Source: Pseudomonadota bacterium
GTDB lineage: Bacteria > Pseudomonadota > Gammaproteobacteria > Xanthomonadales > Xanthomonadaceae
Direction: 5' to 3'
DNA: 64,000 nucleotides
Assembly: GCA_018242445.1 (NCBI GenBank)
Contig: JAFEBW010000053.1
Location: 62,001-126,000, forward strand
Under the pieces are notes generated by a model. The model was not told where the DNA came from. It did not search any database and saw only the letters and a list, made by a program, of their open reading frames with translations. Positions 42,029 to 50,823 of the stretch are shown in pieces; position 1 is the stretch's first letter; every line of letters begins with the position of its first letter. The translations under genes were made by a program, and so were the position numbers.

Positions 42029-42778
42029 TCAGTCTTCACGCTTTCCGAGCAAGCCGATGAACTCGCGGCGCAAGCCGGCGTTCTGCTTGAACGCGCCACG
42101 CATCACCACGTTCTTCATTTCCGCGCCGTCGTCCTTCACCCCGCGCCAGTGCATGCAGTAGTGATCGGCCTGCATCACCACCGCCAGGCCATCGGGACGG
42201 ATGCGGCGTTCGAGTTCGTCGGCCAGCATCACCACGGCTTCCTCCTGGATCTGCGGGCGGCTCATGACCCAGTCGCACAGCCGCGCGTACTTGGACAGGC
42301 CGATCAAATCGGAAGTGGCGTTGGGCAGCACGCCGATCCACACCTTGCCGATGATCGGGCACAGGTGGTGCGAGCAGGCGCTGCGCACGGCGAGCGGGCC
42401 GACCACCATCAGCTCGTCCAGATGCGAGACGTTCGGAAACGCGGTCACTTTCGGCGCGCTCTGGTAGCGGCCGCGGAACACCTCGTCGATGAACATCTTC
42501 GCCACCCGTTTCGCGGTGTCGGCGGTGTTGTGGTCGTTGCCGATGTCGATCACCAGCGCATGCAGCACCTCGCGCAGCTTGCCTTCGACCTCGCCGCGCA
42601 GCTCGTCCAGCTCGCCTTCGCGGATGTGCGCGGCGATGTTGTCGTTGGCGTGGTAGCGCTGCCCGGCGCGCATCAAGCGATGACGGATGCGGTCGGAGAC
42701 CGGGACGAGGGCGTGCGCCTCGGCGCGGGACTCGGGTTCGGCGGGCGCGAGGGCGGCGGTCGGCAACGGGACGAGCAT
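42029..42778 (-). CDS. folE: GTP cyclohydrolase I
   Basis: This predicts 249 residues from the ATG at 42778; the upstream frame is open but not convincing. Zinc ligands are in SACSHHLCPIIGKVWIG and in QADHYCMHWRGVKDD. Other segments are HNTADTAKRVAKMFIDEVFR and GLSKYARLCDWVMSRPQIQE. The enzyme converts GTP to dihydroneopterin triphosphate for folate. The N-terminal 45 residues are longer and more variable than in E. coli FolE. It stands alone; the 322-base gap upstream holds only repeats. Confidence 0.94.
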   Translation of the reverse strand: MLVPLPTAALAPAEPESRAEAHALVPVSDRIRHRLMRAGQRYHANDNIAAHIREGELDELRGEVEGKLREVLHALVIDIGNDHNTADTAKRVAKMFIDEVFRGRYQSAPKVTAFPNVSHLDELMVVGPLAVRSACSHHLCPIIGKVWIGVLPNATSDLIGLSKYARLCDWVMSRPQIQEEAVVMLADELERRIRPDGLAVVMQADHYCMHWRGVKDDGAEMKNVVMRGAFKQNAGLRREFIGLLGKRED

Positions 42779-42932
42779 GGGCGGCTCCGGTGGGTGGCGG
42801 TGGGGCGGATCGGCGGTGAAGCCGATACGTCCGCGTTCTGCCCATTGGATGCACCAACTGGCCGTTGCGTTCCCGAGGATTTTACGGGTGCCCCGGATCG
42901 GGGGTCTCACATACCTTCGCTTCGGATCGAAT

Positions 42933-43036
42933 ACCCTCTCCCCCTGCGGGAGAGGGTGGCGCGCAGCGCCGGGAGAGGGGTGTAAGTAGCGATCGAGCTA
43001 CCCCCTCCCAACATCCCCCTGCTGCGCAAGGGGAGG
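42933..43036. repeat. paired GC-rich palindromes upstream of folE
   Basis: ACCCTCTCCC-CCTGC-GGGAGAGGGT is followed by a GGCGC-GCAGC-GCC-type hairpin. An inverted half then runs CCCCTCCCAACATCCCC with GCTGCGCAAGGGGAGG. It lies directly before the heptad array and together they fill the folE to RDD gap (42779-43100), where no gene is visible. Confidence 0.75.
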
Positions 43037-43046
43037 AGTAAGAGCC

Positions 43047-43100
43047 GCTTCCCGCTTCCCGCTTCCCGCTTCCCGAGTCCCGAGTCCCGAGTCCCGTCCC
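43047..43100. repeat. heptanucleotide array: GCTTCCC x4 then GAGTCCC x3
   Basis: Seven contiguous heptads run from 43047 to 43095. The unit switches from GCTTCCC to GAGTCCC at 43075 while the leading G stays in register, as in the array at 6305. It ends 6 bases before the stop of the RDD gene. Confidence 0.92.
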
Positions 43101-43739
43101 TCACACCTGTCCGATCGCCGCCACTGCCTGCCATGTCGCAAACACCGTGGTGACGATGAGCGTGACGAAAGCCAGCACGCTGGCGGCCACCACCAGCCAG
43201 CCCCACCACGGCATGTCCGTCCGCGCGGGATCGGCATCGACCACGCGGGTGCCGGCGATGAGGTCGTGCAGGGCTCGGTGTTCGGGTGGTATGGCCGCCA
43301 TCGCCTGGCCGAGGTTCAGCACCGCCCACGACAGCCCGGCTGCAAGGAAACGCGCGGCGGCGCGAGCGCCGCCGATGCGTGCGCCATCGGCATCGGTCAC
43401 CTTGATCCCGACCAGCCGTTTGCCCGGCGTGGCTTGCCAGCCAGAGGATTCGAAGCCGATGAAATACGCGCCGCCGACCAGCGCCCACGCCAGCGTGAGC
43501 CACAGGGTCAGCCGGGTGAGCAAACCCACCGCCTGCGTCAACACGGCGGCTTGTTGTTCGATGCCGGCATCCGGATCGGCGTTGCCCAGCAGGGTTTGCA
43601 GGTGCGCGACTTCGCCCATGCCCAGATCGGGGACGAACAGGCGGGCGAGCCCTTCCAGCACGGCCCACAGCAGCAGCGCGTCGATGCTGTAAGCAACGTA
43701 GCGCTTCCAGAATCCGGCTGGCCGGTTCACCGCGTTCAC
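43101..43739 (-). CDS. RDD-family membrane protein
   Basis: This predicts 212 residues. I chose the GTG at 43739, which overlaps the tatC stop as GTGA. The N-terminus (PAGFWKRYVAYSIDALLLWA) holds the RDD Arg-Asp signature in the variant RYVAYSID. Further segments are GKRLVGIKVTDADG and LHDLIAGTRVV. Four hydrophobic helices are visible. RDD proteins are poorly understood; some act as ion antiporters. Overlap with tatC suggests cotranscription with the Tat operon. Confidence 0.8.
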   Translation of the reverse strand: MNAVNRPAGFWKRYVAYSIDALLLWAVLEGLARLFVPDLGMGEVAHLQTLLGNADPDAGIEQQAAVLTQAVGLLTRLTLWLTLAWALVGGAYFIGFESSGWQATPGKRLVGIKVTDADGARIGGARAAARFLAAGLSWAVLNLGQAMAAIPPEHRALHDLIAGTRVVDADPARTDMPWWGWLVVAASVLAFVTLIVTTVFATWQAVAAIGQV

Positions 43740-44527
43740 GCCAATGGCGTCGGCGCGGGCCTGGCGATGGCCCTGGCCGCCAGCACGCCCACCTCGTACA
43801 GCAGGCACAGCGGGATCGCCAGCATCAGCATCGACACCGCATCCGGCGGGGTGATGAGGGCGGCGACCACCGAATTGCCGAGGATGGCGTAGGGCCGCGC
43901 CGCGACCAATTGCTTCGGCGTGACCCAGCCGAGCAGGACGAGGATCACCACCGCCACCGGCAGCTCGAAACTGGCACCGAAGGCGATGAACATGACACCG
44001 ACGAAGTTCAGGTAATGGCCGATGTCGGTCATCATCGACACGCCCTCGGGAGTGACCGCGACGAGGAAGCGGAACGCCATCGGCAGCACGATGAAATAGG
44101 CGAACGCGCAGCCGCCGTAGAACAACGTCGTGGCCGAGACCAGCAAGGGCAGCGCGGCTTTCTTCTCGTGCTTGTACAGGCCCGGCGCGACGAAGGCCCA
44201 GAGCTGGTAGATCACCACCGGCATCGCCAGGGTGAGGGCGGCGAAGAAGGTGAGCTTGATCGGCACCAGAAAGGGCGAGGACACGTCGATCGCCACCAGG
44301 TGCGCGCCCGGCGGCAGCCGCGAGAGCAGCGGCGCGGCCAGCCAGGAATAGAGTTTTTGCGAGAACGGCAGCAGGGCGAGGAAGGCCGCCAGCACCGCCG
44401 CGATGGCGCGCAGCAGGCGCGAGCGCAGTTCGACCAGGTGGCCGATCAGGCCTTGATCCTGCGGCGTCGGCTCGCCGGGCCGGGCAGCGGCTTCGGGCGC
44501 GGCGGGATGAGCCTCGTCGCTAGCCAT
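43736..44527 (-). CDS. tatC: Sec-independent translocase subunit TatC
   Basis: This predicts 263 residues with six transmembrane helices. The signature LIGHLVELRSRLLRAIAA contains the conserved Glu that contacts twin-arginine signal peptides. PVVIYQLWAFVAPGLYKHEK and the FELPVAVVILVLLGWVTP segment are typical. TatC forms the signal-peptide receptor with TatB. It overlaps tatB by 8 bases and the RDD gene by 4. The N-terminal 25 residues are an Ala/Pro/Glu-rich extension. Confidence 0.96.
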   Translation of the reverse strand: MASDEAHPAAPEAAARPGEPTPQDQGLIGHLVELRSRLLRAIAAVLAAFLALLPFSQKLYSWLAAPLLSRLPPGAHLVAIDVSSPFLVPIKLTFFAALTLAMPVVIYQLWAFVAPGLYKHEKKAALPLLVSATTLFYGGCAFAYFIVLPMAFRFLVAVTPEGVSMMTDIGHYLNFVGVMFIAFGASFELPVAVVILVLLGWVTPKQLVAARPYAILGNSVVAALITPPDAVSMLMLAIPLCLLYEVGVLAARAIARPAPTPLA

Positions 44528-45044
44528 CGGCGCGCGACCGCGGGTTGACGGCTTGCGAAGGCTCGGGATCGAGCAGGCTCAACTGCGCCGGATCGGATGC
44601 CGTGGCCGTGGATGCGGCTGTCGGAGCCGTCGCCATCACGCGCGATGGAATAGAGGCTGAATCCTCCACGCCTTCGATCACCTCCGTGGATTGCCCATCC
44701 CCCCGTTCACGGGGGGAGGCTGGGAGGGGGGGCGATGCAGACTCGCCCATCACACCGCTCGCCTGCGACACCATCTGCCCACCGGCATCGGCCAGCCTTT
44801 CGTGCGCCGCATGCAGCGACTGCGCGCCTTGGCGCAGGGCAGCGGAAGCTTCACGCAGGTTGCGCCGCAGCTCCTCGTCGGCGATCTCGTTCTCCAGTTC
44901 GGCCTTGACCGCGTTCCACTGGCTGCGCGCGCCGCGGATCCAGCGCCCGAGCAGGCGCGCGGCCACCGGCAGGCGCTCCGGGCCGAGCACCACCAGACCG
45001 ATCACGCCCAGCAGCAGCAGTTCGCCGAAGCCGAAGTCGAACAT
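44520..45044 (-). CDS. tatB: Sec-independent translocase subunit TatB
   Basis: This predicts 174 residues. The N-terminal helix (FDFGFGELLLLGVIGLVVLG) with Glu8 and the PERLPVAARLLGRWI amphipathic hinge are standard. The C-terminal half is long and low complexity. Residues about 103-117 (SASPPLPASPRERGD) are encoded by a GC-rich palindromic repeat that is otherwise intergenic. TatB and TatC bind twin-arginine substrates. It lies 27 bases after tatA. Confidence 0.94.
   Translation of the reverse strand: MFDFGFGELLLLGVIGLVVLGPERLPVAARLLGRWIRGARSQWNAVKAELENEIADEELRRNLREASAALRQGAQSLHAAHERLADAGGQMVSQASGVMGESASPPLPASPRERGDGQSTEVIEGVEDSASIPSRVMATAPTAASTATASDPAQLSLLDPEPSQAVNPRSRADG
44695..44735. repeat. 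GC-rich palindromic repeat inside tatB
   Basis: CCCATCC-CCCCG-TTCA-CGGGGGG-AGGCTGGGAGGGGGGG matches one half of the paired palindromes found in gaps at 35.8, 41.8, 50.9 and 63.8 kb. Here it is in frame within tatB and adds a Pro/Ser/Arg-rich tail segment. Confidence 0.75.
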
Positions 45045-45071
45045 GTCCGCCCATCCCGCCCGCGCGCGGGA

Positions 45072-45329
45072 TCAACCCTGCTGGTTCGGATCGCCGTTCG
45101 ACGACGACGGCGGCCGTTCGACGCGGGTGACATCCGGCGGCGGGGCCTGCGTGGCCTGCTGCACCGGATCGGTCTTCTTGCCCGCCTCCGGGTCGTCGGC
45201 CATGGCCTTCTTGAACTCCTTGACCGCCGCGCCCAGATCCCGCGCCCCGCCCGTCAATCGCTTGGTGCCGAAGATCACCACCACGATGACGAGCACGATC
45301 AGCAAATGCCAAATGCTCAGACCGCCCAT
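45072..45329 (-). CDS. tatA: Sec-independent translocase subunit TatA
   Basis: This predicts 85 residues. The N-terminus [20 protein letters not shown], the FGTKRL hinge and an amphipathic helix ([15 protein letters not shown]) are typical. TatA oligomerises to form the transport pathway for folded proteins. It is first in tatABC-RDD. The C-terminal tail is polar and rich in Pro/Gln. About 200 bases with no recognisable feature separate it from the SYLF gene, apart from an Arg/Gly-coding GC-rich run. Confidence 0.95.
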   Translation of the reverse strand: MGGLSIWHLLIVLVIVVVIFGTKRLTGGARDLGAAVKEFKKAMADDPEAGKKTDPVQQATQAPPPDVTRVERPPSSSNGDPNQQG

Positions 45330-45536
45330 GGAAGTGCCTCGCCGTGATGAAGATGGGAATGCTCAAGGATAACGCACGCGGTTGCGATCCGCCGACGCGC
45401 GCGTCCCAACCCATTACGCGACGAGCCGGTCGCCGGATGCAGCTCGACGCGATGGATGGGCCCGCACATGCCACGCCGGGCGGCCGGCACCGTCGCGCGG
45501 ACGGATCGCGCCTGCCCGGGGGCTGGCGGGGCCGCC

Positions 45537-46310
45537 TCAGCCGCCGTTGAGCGGCGCGGTCTGCGCCGGTTGCGGCGGCGGCAGTTCGCTCTGCTGGTCG
45601 GACGAAACGGGATGGTAGCGACGGCTGGCGCTGTATTCCTCGAGGCGGTCGCGGAAGTCCACGATCACCGCGGGCGGCTGATGGCCACGGCCCTCGAAGA
45701 TCGCGCGCGGGGTGGCGTCGATGCCGTAAATCACCTCGTTGGAGCGGTCGTCCATCTGCAGCACCGCACCGTCCAGCGCCACGCCGGCGAACAGCCCGCG
45801 CGAACGCGACCAGGAATAGATCTCGGCCTTGAGTTTCTCGTCGGTGGAAGCGCTGGCGGAGCGGCCGACCGGGCCGGCGGCGACCGAGGCGTCGGCGCCG
45901 AGGGTGAACTTGCCGTGGACGATGGAATCCACGCCGCGCCGGGTGGTGAAGACCAGCACCACGTCGGTGCTGTTCACGCCCGCCTGGAAACCGAAGCTGC
46001 CGCCGGCGATGGTGACGAAGCTCGGGTTGCTCCACGCGCCATTGGGGCCGCGCACCGAGATCAGGCCGCGACCGAAGCGGCCGCCGACCATGAAGCCGGC
46101 CTTGATGACGTTGGGGATCACGGCGATCGCGTAGGCTTCGTCGAGCATGGACTGCGGGATCGAGCGGTCCGGCGTGCGCATGATCTTGTCGAGCACATTG
46201 ATGGCTTCGCGGGTGCGCTTGAGTTCGGGCGCCGCAGCAAAGGAGGGCTGCGGCAGCACGGCCACGCAGGCCAGCACGAAGGTGGCGAGGAAGGCGAGGG
46301 CTCGGTGCAT
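45537..46310 (-). CDS. SYLF/YSC84-domain secreted protein
   Basis: This predicts 257 residues with a signal peptide (FLATFVLACVAVLPQPSFA). The SYLF domain follows: AIAVIPNVIKAGFMVGGRFG, RGLISVRGPNGAWSNPSFVT, IAGGSFGFQAGVNSTDVVLV and the Gly-rich ADASVAAGPVGR segment. SYLF domains bind phosphoinositides in eukaryotes; in bacteria the role is unknown but a lipid-binding function is likely. The mature protein should be periplasmic. The C-terminus is Pro/Gln-rich. It is divergent from hemH. Confidence 0.87.
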   Translation of the reverse strand: MHRALAFLATFVLACVAVLPQPSFAAAPELKRTREAINVLDKIMRTPDRSIPQSMLDEAYAIAVIPNVIKAGFMVGGRFGRGLISVRGPNGAWSNPSFVTIAGGSFGFQAGVNSTDVVLVFTTRRGVDSIVHGKFTLGADASVAAGPVGRSASASTDEKLKAEIYSWSRSRGLFAGVALDGAVLQMDDRSNEVIYGIDATPRAIFEGRGHQPPAVIVDFRDRLEEYSASRRYHPVSSDQQSELPPPQPAQTAPLNGG

Positions 46311-46452
46311 CGGGTGAGTCTCCGTCGTCGGATGGGTGCGTGCAGTATGGCGCGAACCGATGAATCATGGGTGAGCATCGGCCTTGCGACCATGATTCGA
46401 ACGGATGGTTCCGGGCGGCCGTTACAATGCGCGCCGATCTCCGGAAGGTCGC

Positions 46453-47439
46453 ATGCCCACCGCCCCGCCCGCCGCCACCGCCGTCCTGCTGGTCAACCTC
46501 GGCACGCCCGATGCGCCGACCGCGCGCGCGGTGCGCCGCTTTCTGGCCGAGTTCCTGCATGATCGCCGGGTGGTCGATACCCGCCGGCTGCTTTGGTATC
46601 CGTTGTTGTACGGGGCGATCCTGCCCTTGCGCTCGCGCCCGGTGGCGCAGCGTTACGCGACGATCTGGCGCGCCGACCGCGGCTCGCCGTTGCGCGCGTG
46701 CTGCGAGGATCTCGCCGCCGCACTGGCGCCCCGGTTGGCGCCGCTGCACGTCGCGCTGGCGATGCGTTACGGGAATCCGTCGATCCCTTCCGTCCTGCGG
46801 TCGCTGCGCGAAACGGGGTTGCGCCGGCTGCTGGTGCTGCCGCTGTATCCGCAGTATTCGGCAACCACCACCGAAAGCGTGTTCGATGCGGTGGAGGACG
46901 AGCTGGCGCGCTGGAAGTTGCGCCCGGAACTGCGCTGCATCCACGACTATCACGACGACGACGGCTGGGTCGATGCGCTGGCCGACTCGATCCAGCGTGC
47001 CCGCGGCGATGCGCCCGGCGAACGTCTGCTGCTGTCCTTCCACGGCATCCCCGAGCGCTACGCCCGCCGCGGCGACCCCTACCCGCAGCAGTGCGAGGCC
47101 AGCGCGCAGGCCATCGCGCAACGCCTGCGACTGGCCCCCGACCAATGGCAGCTCGCTTATCAATCGCGCTTCGGCCGCGAGCCCTGGCTGGGCCCGGCCA
47201 CCCTCGACGTGCTGCGCGACTGGGCGCGCGCGGGCGTGCGCCGGGTGGACGTGGCCTGCCCCGGATTCGCCGCCGACTGTCTGGAAACGCTGGAGGAAAT
47301 CGCGATCGACAACGCCGCCGCCTTCGTCGCCGCCGGCGGCGAGCGTTTGCGTTATATACCCGCGCTCAATGCCGAGCCCGCGCACGTCACCGCGCTGGCG
47401 AGCTTGATCGAGCGCCATGCCGCAGGCTGGATCGAGTGA
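46453..47439 (+). CDS. hemH: ferrochelatase
   Basis: This predicts 328 residues. Segments include VLLVNLGTPDAPTARAVRRF, AMRYGNPSIP, VLPLYPQYSATTTESVFD and the catalytic LLLSFHGIPERYARRGDPY with its His, plus VDVACPGFAADCLETLEEIA. It inserts ferrous iron into protoporphyrin IX, the step after HemJ (10.9 kb). The ATG at 46453 lies 8 bases after GGAAGG. It is followed by a hydrolase gene on the same strand after 58 bases. Confidence 0.95.
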   Translation: MPTAPPAATAVLLVNLGTPDAPTARAVRRFLAEFLHDRRVVDTRRLLWYPLLYGAILPLRSRPVAQRYATIWRADRGSPLRACCEDLAAALAPRLAPLHVALAMRYGNPSIPSVLRSLRETGLRRLLVLPLYPQYSATTTESVFDAVEDELARWKLRPELRCIHDYHDDDGWVDALADSIQRARGDAPGERLLLSFHGIPERYARRGDPYPQQCEASAQAIAQRLRLAPDQWQLAYQSRFGREPWLGPATLDVLRDWARAGVRRVDVACPGFAADCLETLEEIAIDNAAAFVAAGGERLRYIPALNAEPAHVTALASLIERHAAGWIE

Positions 47440-47497
47440 TCGCTCCACGCATCCGCGCGATCATGATGGCCATCGACCCATCGGCAGGCACCCGTTG

Positions 47498-48349
47498 ATG
47501 CAGGAAATCTTCCTCGACAGCCCGCGCGGGCGCATCGCCGCGCTGCGCGCCGGCGATCCGCAGGGCGCGCCCTTGCTGGCGATGCACGGCTGGCTCGACA
47601 ACGCCGCCAGCTTCATCCCGCTGCATCCGTACCTGTCCGGATTCGATCTCGTCGCGCTGGACATGCCCGGTCACGGCGCCTCGGCGCACCGCGCGACCGG
47701 CTACGACTACACCTTCGTGGACTGGGTGCACGATGCCCTCGACGCGCTGGATGCGCTGGGCTGGCCGCGCGCGCGCCTGCTCGGGCATTCGATGGGCGCG
47801 GCGATCGCCACCATGGTCGCCGCCGCCGCACCCGAACGCGTGGAACGACTGGTGCTGATCGAGGCGCTCGGGCCGGTGGCGGGTGCCGCAGAGACCGCCG
47901 GCAGCCGCCTGCGCGCGGCGGTCACCGCGCGCCGTACCGCCGCGCAGCGCCCGCGCAAGACCATCGCCAGCATCGACACCGCGGTGAAATCGCGCCTGGC
48001 CGTGGGCGACATGCGCGCCGACGCCGCGCGCCTGATCGTGGAACGCAACCTGCGCGCGGTCGAGGGCGGCTGGCGCTGGCGCTCCGATCCGCGCCTGGCC
48101 CTGCCCTCGCACCTGCGCATCACCGAGGAGGCGGCGCTGTCGATCGTGGCCGCGGTGGAAGCGCCCACCCTGCTGATCGCCGCCGACCCCTCGCCGCCGT
48201 ATTTCCTGCAGGCGATGCGCGATGCGCGCGTGGCGCGGCTGCGCGATGGCCGCCTGCGCGTGCTGCCCGGCGGCCACCACCTGCACATGGAGCAGCCCGA
48301 AATCGTCGGGCCGATCGTGCGCGACTTCCTGCGCGAAGGCGCGCCCTGA
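47498..48349 (+). CDS. alpha/beta hydrolase
   Basis: This predicts 283 residues. The oxyanion motif is MHGWLDNAASF, the nucleophile elbow GHSMGAAIATMV, and the catalytic His is in PGGHHLHMEQPE near the C-terminus. The fold and size fit serine hydrolases of the esterase/MhpC group; the substrate is unknown. The related gene often lies next to hemH in this order. The cap region (about 140-190) is helical and Arg-rich. The start is preceded by GGCAGGCA. Confidence 0.87.
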   Translation: MQEIFLDSPRGRIAALRAGDPQGAPLLAMHGWLDNAASFIPLHPYLSGFDLVALDMPGHGASAHRATGYDYTFVDWVHDALDALDALGWPRARLLGHSMGAAIATMVAAAAPERVERLVLIEALGPVAGAAETAGSRLRAAVTARRTAAQRPRKTIASIDTAVKSRLAVGDMRADAARLIVERNLRAVEGGWRWRSDPRLALPSHLRITEEAALSIVAAVEAPTLLIAADPSPPYFLQAMRDARVARLRDGRLRVLPGGHHLHMEQPEIVGPIVRDFLREGAP

Positions 48350-48367
48350 CCGAATCGCGGGGGGCGC

Positions 48368-48892
48368 TTACTTCGCCTCGGTCGCCACCTGCAGGTGCAC
48401 GTCGGTGCCGCCTTCGCTGGCGGTGTTGATCGACACCACCACGTTGCGATTGGGCTTGGTGAAATTGAGCATCGACTCCTTGTCGGAGGTCTGCATCGCC
48501 ATCGCCTCGGTCCAGCCGCCGGACTTCATCGCGCCGTCGTAATCCGAATATACCGCCTGCAGCGCCGCCGGCGTGTGCAACTCCAGCACCACCCCGGTGG
48601 GCGCGGTGATCGCGGTCTTGATGGTGTACGAGGCCGGCAGGTGCACGTCGGCCGGGAAGTCCTTGGGCAGGGCGACGTTGCCGCCGGCGTTCATGTGGAT
48701 CTCGTTGCCCTTGTCGTCCTTGATCGTCATCTGCGTCTTGTCGCCGGACTGGTTGACCTGCACCTTGCCGCCGGTGGCCGCCGCGACCGCGGCTTCGGCC
48801 GCGCTTTGCGAGGGCGACTTGCCGCAACCGGACAGGGCGGCGAGCACGGCGGTGGACACGATCGAGGCGAGGAACAGGCTGCGGGTGTTCAT
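48368..48892 (-). CDS. secreted lipoprotein of unknown function
   Basis: This predicts 174 residues. The signal peptide ends in a lipobox (LAALSGC), so it is probably lipidated at Cys23. The mature part begins with an Ala/Ser-rich linker, then small alpha/beta elements (KTQMTIKDDKGNEIHMNAGG, TGVVLELHTPAALQAVYSDY). No family is recognised with certainty. It lies convergent with the hydrolase, 18 bases between stops, and 118 bases downstream of the metallopeptidase on the same strand. Confidence 0.7.
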   Translation of the reverse strand: MNTRSLFLASIVSTAVLAALSGCGKSPSQSAAEAAVAAATGGKVQVNQSGDKTQMTIKDDKGNEIHMNAGGNVALPKDFPADVHLPASYTIKTAITAPTGVVLELHTPAALQAVYSDYDGAMKSGGWTEAMAMQTSDKESMLNFTKPNRNVVVSINTASEGGTDVHLQVATEAK

Positions 48893-49010
48893 GGATGGCT
48901 CCGGGCAATGGCGAGATGGACGGATGGTAGCGCGCCCGCTCGCCGGGCGCTTGCGCGGATCAACGCAGATCGTGGCCAGGCTCGGCCACGAGCGCACGCC
49001 CCGCGACTCA

Positions 49011-49799
49011 TCAGCCGCCGAGCAGCGCCCGCAACCGCGCCTTGAGCGCCGGCCCGCGCGCGCGCAGGTAATCGCGCTGCGCCCGCCAGTCCTGCCCGCG
49101 CGCTTCCACTGCACGCCAGAACGATGGGCGATGGTGGCGATGGAGCAGGTGGCACAACTCGTGGACGAGCACGTACTCGAACGCCGCCGGCTCGCCCAGC
49201 ACCAGCGCCAAGTCGAGCGACAGCGCATCGCCTGCGCTGAGCGAACCCCACAGCGAAGACAGCGGCCGCAGCCGGATCGCGCTTGGCGCGCGCGGGAACG
49301 AAGGCAAATGGCGCGGCAGCCAGCGGCCGACGTCGGCGCGCGCCTGCGCGAGGTAGAACTCCTTCAACGCCCGTCGAGCGGACGCATCGCCGGCCTGCGA
49401 TGGCAGCGACAGGACGATCCCATCATCGTCGTGTCGTATCCGTGCATAGCGCCCTGTTTCGCGGCGCAGCGGCAGCTCCTGCCCGCGCAGGGGCAGCGTC
49501 GCCGCATCCCCGTTCAGACCACCGGCATCGTCGCGCGCCATCCATTTCGGCAACTGCGCTGCGATCCACTCGCGGTGGGCGAGCAGGAAGGCATCCGCCG
49601 CACGCAGCGAGGCACGCATCGGCAAGGTCAGCCGCACGCCGCGTTCGTTGACCGACAGCTTGAGCCGTCGCGCCCGTGGGTGACGGATGCGCAGGACATC
49701 GATCTGGCTGCCGTCGGGCAACATCAATGCCGTGCGATCGTCGTCCACGGCAGGTTTCGCCGGTGGTCTGGCGAACAGTCTGTTCAGAAGTTCTCGCAT
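49011..49799 (-). CDS. YgjP-like zinc metallopeptidase (DUF45)
   Basis: This predicts 262 residues. The metal site is HELCHLLHRHHRPSFW (HExxH with a third His downstream), close to residue 215. The N-terminal domain has RIRHPRARRLKLSVNERGVR, typical of YgjP/M48-like DUF45 proteins. It is cytoplasmic with no signal peptide. The biological substrate is unknown; homologues are near restriction systems or stand alone. About 110 bases of plain sequence separate it from rdgC. Confidence 0.85.
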   Translation of the reverse strand: MRELLNRLFARPPAKPAVDDDRTALMLPDGSQIDVLRIRHPRARRLKLSVNERGVRLTLPMRASLRAADAFLLAHREWIAAQLPKWMARDDAGGLNGDAATLPLRGQELPLRRETGRYARIRHDDDGIVLSLPSQAGDASARRALKEFYLAQARADVGRWLPRHLPSFPRAPSAIRLRPLSSLWGSLSAGDALSLDLALVLGEPAAFEYVLVHELCHLLHRHHRPSFWRAVEARGQDWRAQRDYLRARGPALKARLRALLGG

Positions 49800-49911
49800 G
49801 GCGACCCGATGCTATCGCAAGCCGATGCGTCCGGCAGCGGATGCCATCTATCAGAGCGATCCATCCTTGGATCGCGCCAGCAGGTTGTTTCTCAACAGCC
49901 TGCCATTGCAG

Positions 49912-50814
49912 CTACTCCACGCCACTGAGCTCGAACGCCTTCTCGATCATCGCGAACAGGCGCTTGAGCTCGGCCGACATCAGCGCGAAGCGGGCGTCGA
50001 GTTCGGCGGCGACCGAATCGCGCTCGCTGTTTTCAAGCTTGTCCACCGCGCCATCGAGGAACTTGAGCTTGCGCACGACCAGATCCTCGCCCAGCACGCA
50101 GGAAACGTGATCGTCGAGGTTCAGCGCCAGCCGGGTGACCTGCTTGCCGGATTCCAGGTGCCCGGCGATCTCGTCGGACTGCAATTCCTGGCGCTGGCAC
50201 TTCACCACCGCGCCGCGATCGGCTGGATCCTTGAGCTCGCATTCATCGCCCAATGCCACACCCTCGGGCAGCGTCTCGCCGGCGATCCAGCCGGTGAGCA
50301 CGCCGCGCGGGCTGGTCTCGGCGTTCGGCGGCAGCGCGGGGAAACTGCCGAGCGCGCGGCGCACTTCGCTGACCACGTTCTCGGCCTGCTTGCGCGAGGA
50401 GGTGTCCACGGCGATGAAACCGTGTTCGAGGTCGAGGTAGGCATCGGTGCGCAGCGGGCGCACGAAGGCACGCGGCAGCAGTTCATGGAGCACATCCTCC
50501 TTGATCTTCTTGCGCGCCCGCCCACCAAGCTTGCGGCCTTCGCGCTGCTCGGCGGCCTCGATCTTTTTCGCGGCTTCCTCGTTGACCACCACGGAGGGCA
50601 GCAAGCGTTCTTCGCCGCCGACGGTGAGCCAGATGCAATCGCCCACCCGGTGCAGCAAGGCCTCGCCGGCACGCCCGAACGGCGGCACGAAACCCCGCGA
50701 GGACAGCTCCAGCGGGCCGGCGGGCTTGAGCGCGCACTCGGGCAGGCTGGTTTCGAGGTGGGTGAGGTCGAGCGAAGTCGGGAAGCGGAAGAACGTCAGG
50801 TTGCGGAAGAACAT
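49912..50814 (-). CDS. rdgC: recombination-associated protein RdgC
   Basis: This predicts 300 residues, the family length. Conserved segments are MFFRNLTFFRFP, GFVPPFGR, LPSVVVNEEAAKKIEAAEQR and GRKLGGRARKKIKEDVLHEL. RdgC forms a ring around duplex DNA and inhibits RecA loading. It is cytoplasmic. The start codon is only 9 bases from the heptad array, so its upstream region is repeat DNA. ttcA lies upstream in the same direction but behind the palindrome pair. Confidence 0.95.
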   Translation of the reverse strand: MFFRNLTFFRFPTSLDLTHLETSLPECALKPAGPLELSSRGFVPPFGRAGEALLHRVGDCIWLTVGGEERLLPSVVVNEEAAKKIEAAEQREGRKLGGRARKKIKEDVLHELLPRAFVRPLRTDAYLDLEHGFIAVDTSSRKQAENVVSEVRRALGSFPALPPNAETSPRGVLTGWIAGETLPEGVALGDECELKDPADRGAVVKCQRQELQSDEIAGHLESGKQVTRLALNLDDHVSCVLGEDLVVRKLKFLDGAVDKLENSERDSVAAELDARFALMSAELKRLFAMIEKAFELSGVE

Positions 50815-50823
50815 TGAAAATCC

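Noticed and set aside
49800-49911. Possible small RNA between the zinc peptidase and rdgC
   Set aside because: No promoter, terminator or stable hairpin could be identified by eye.
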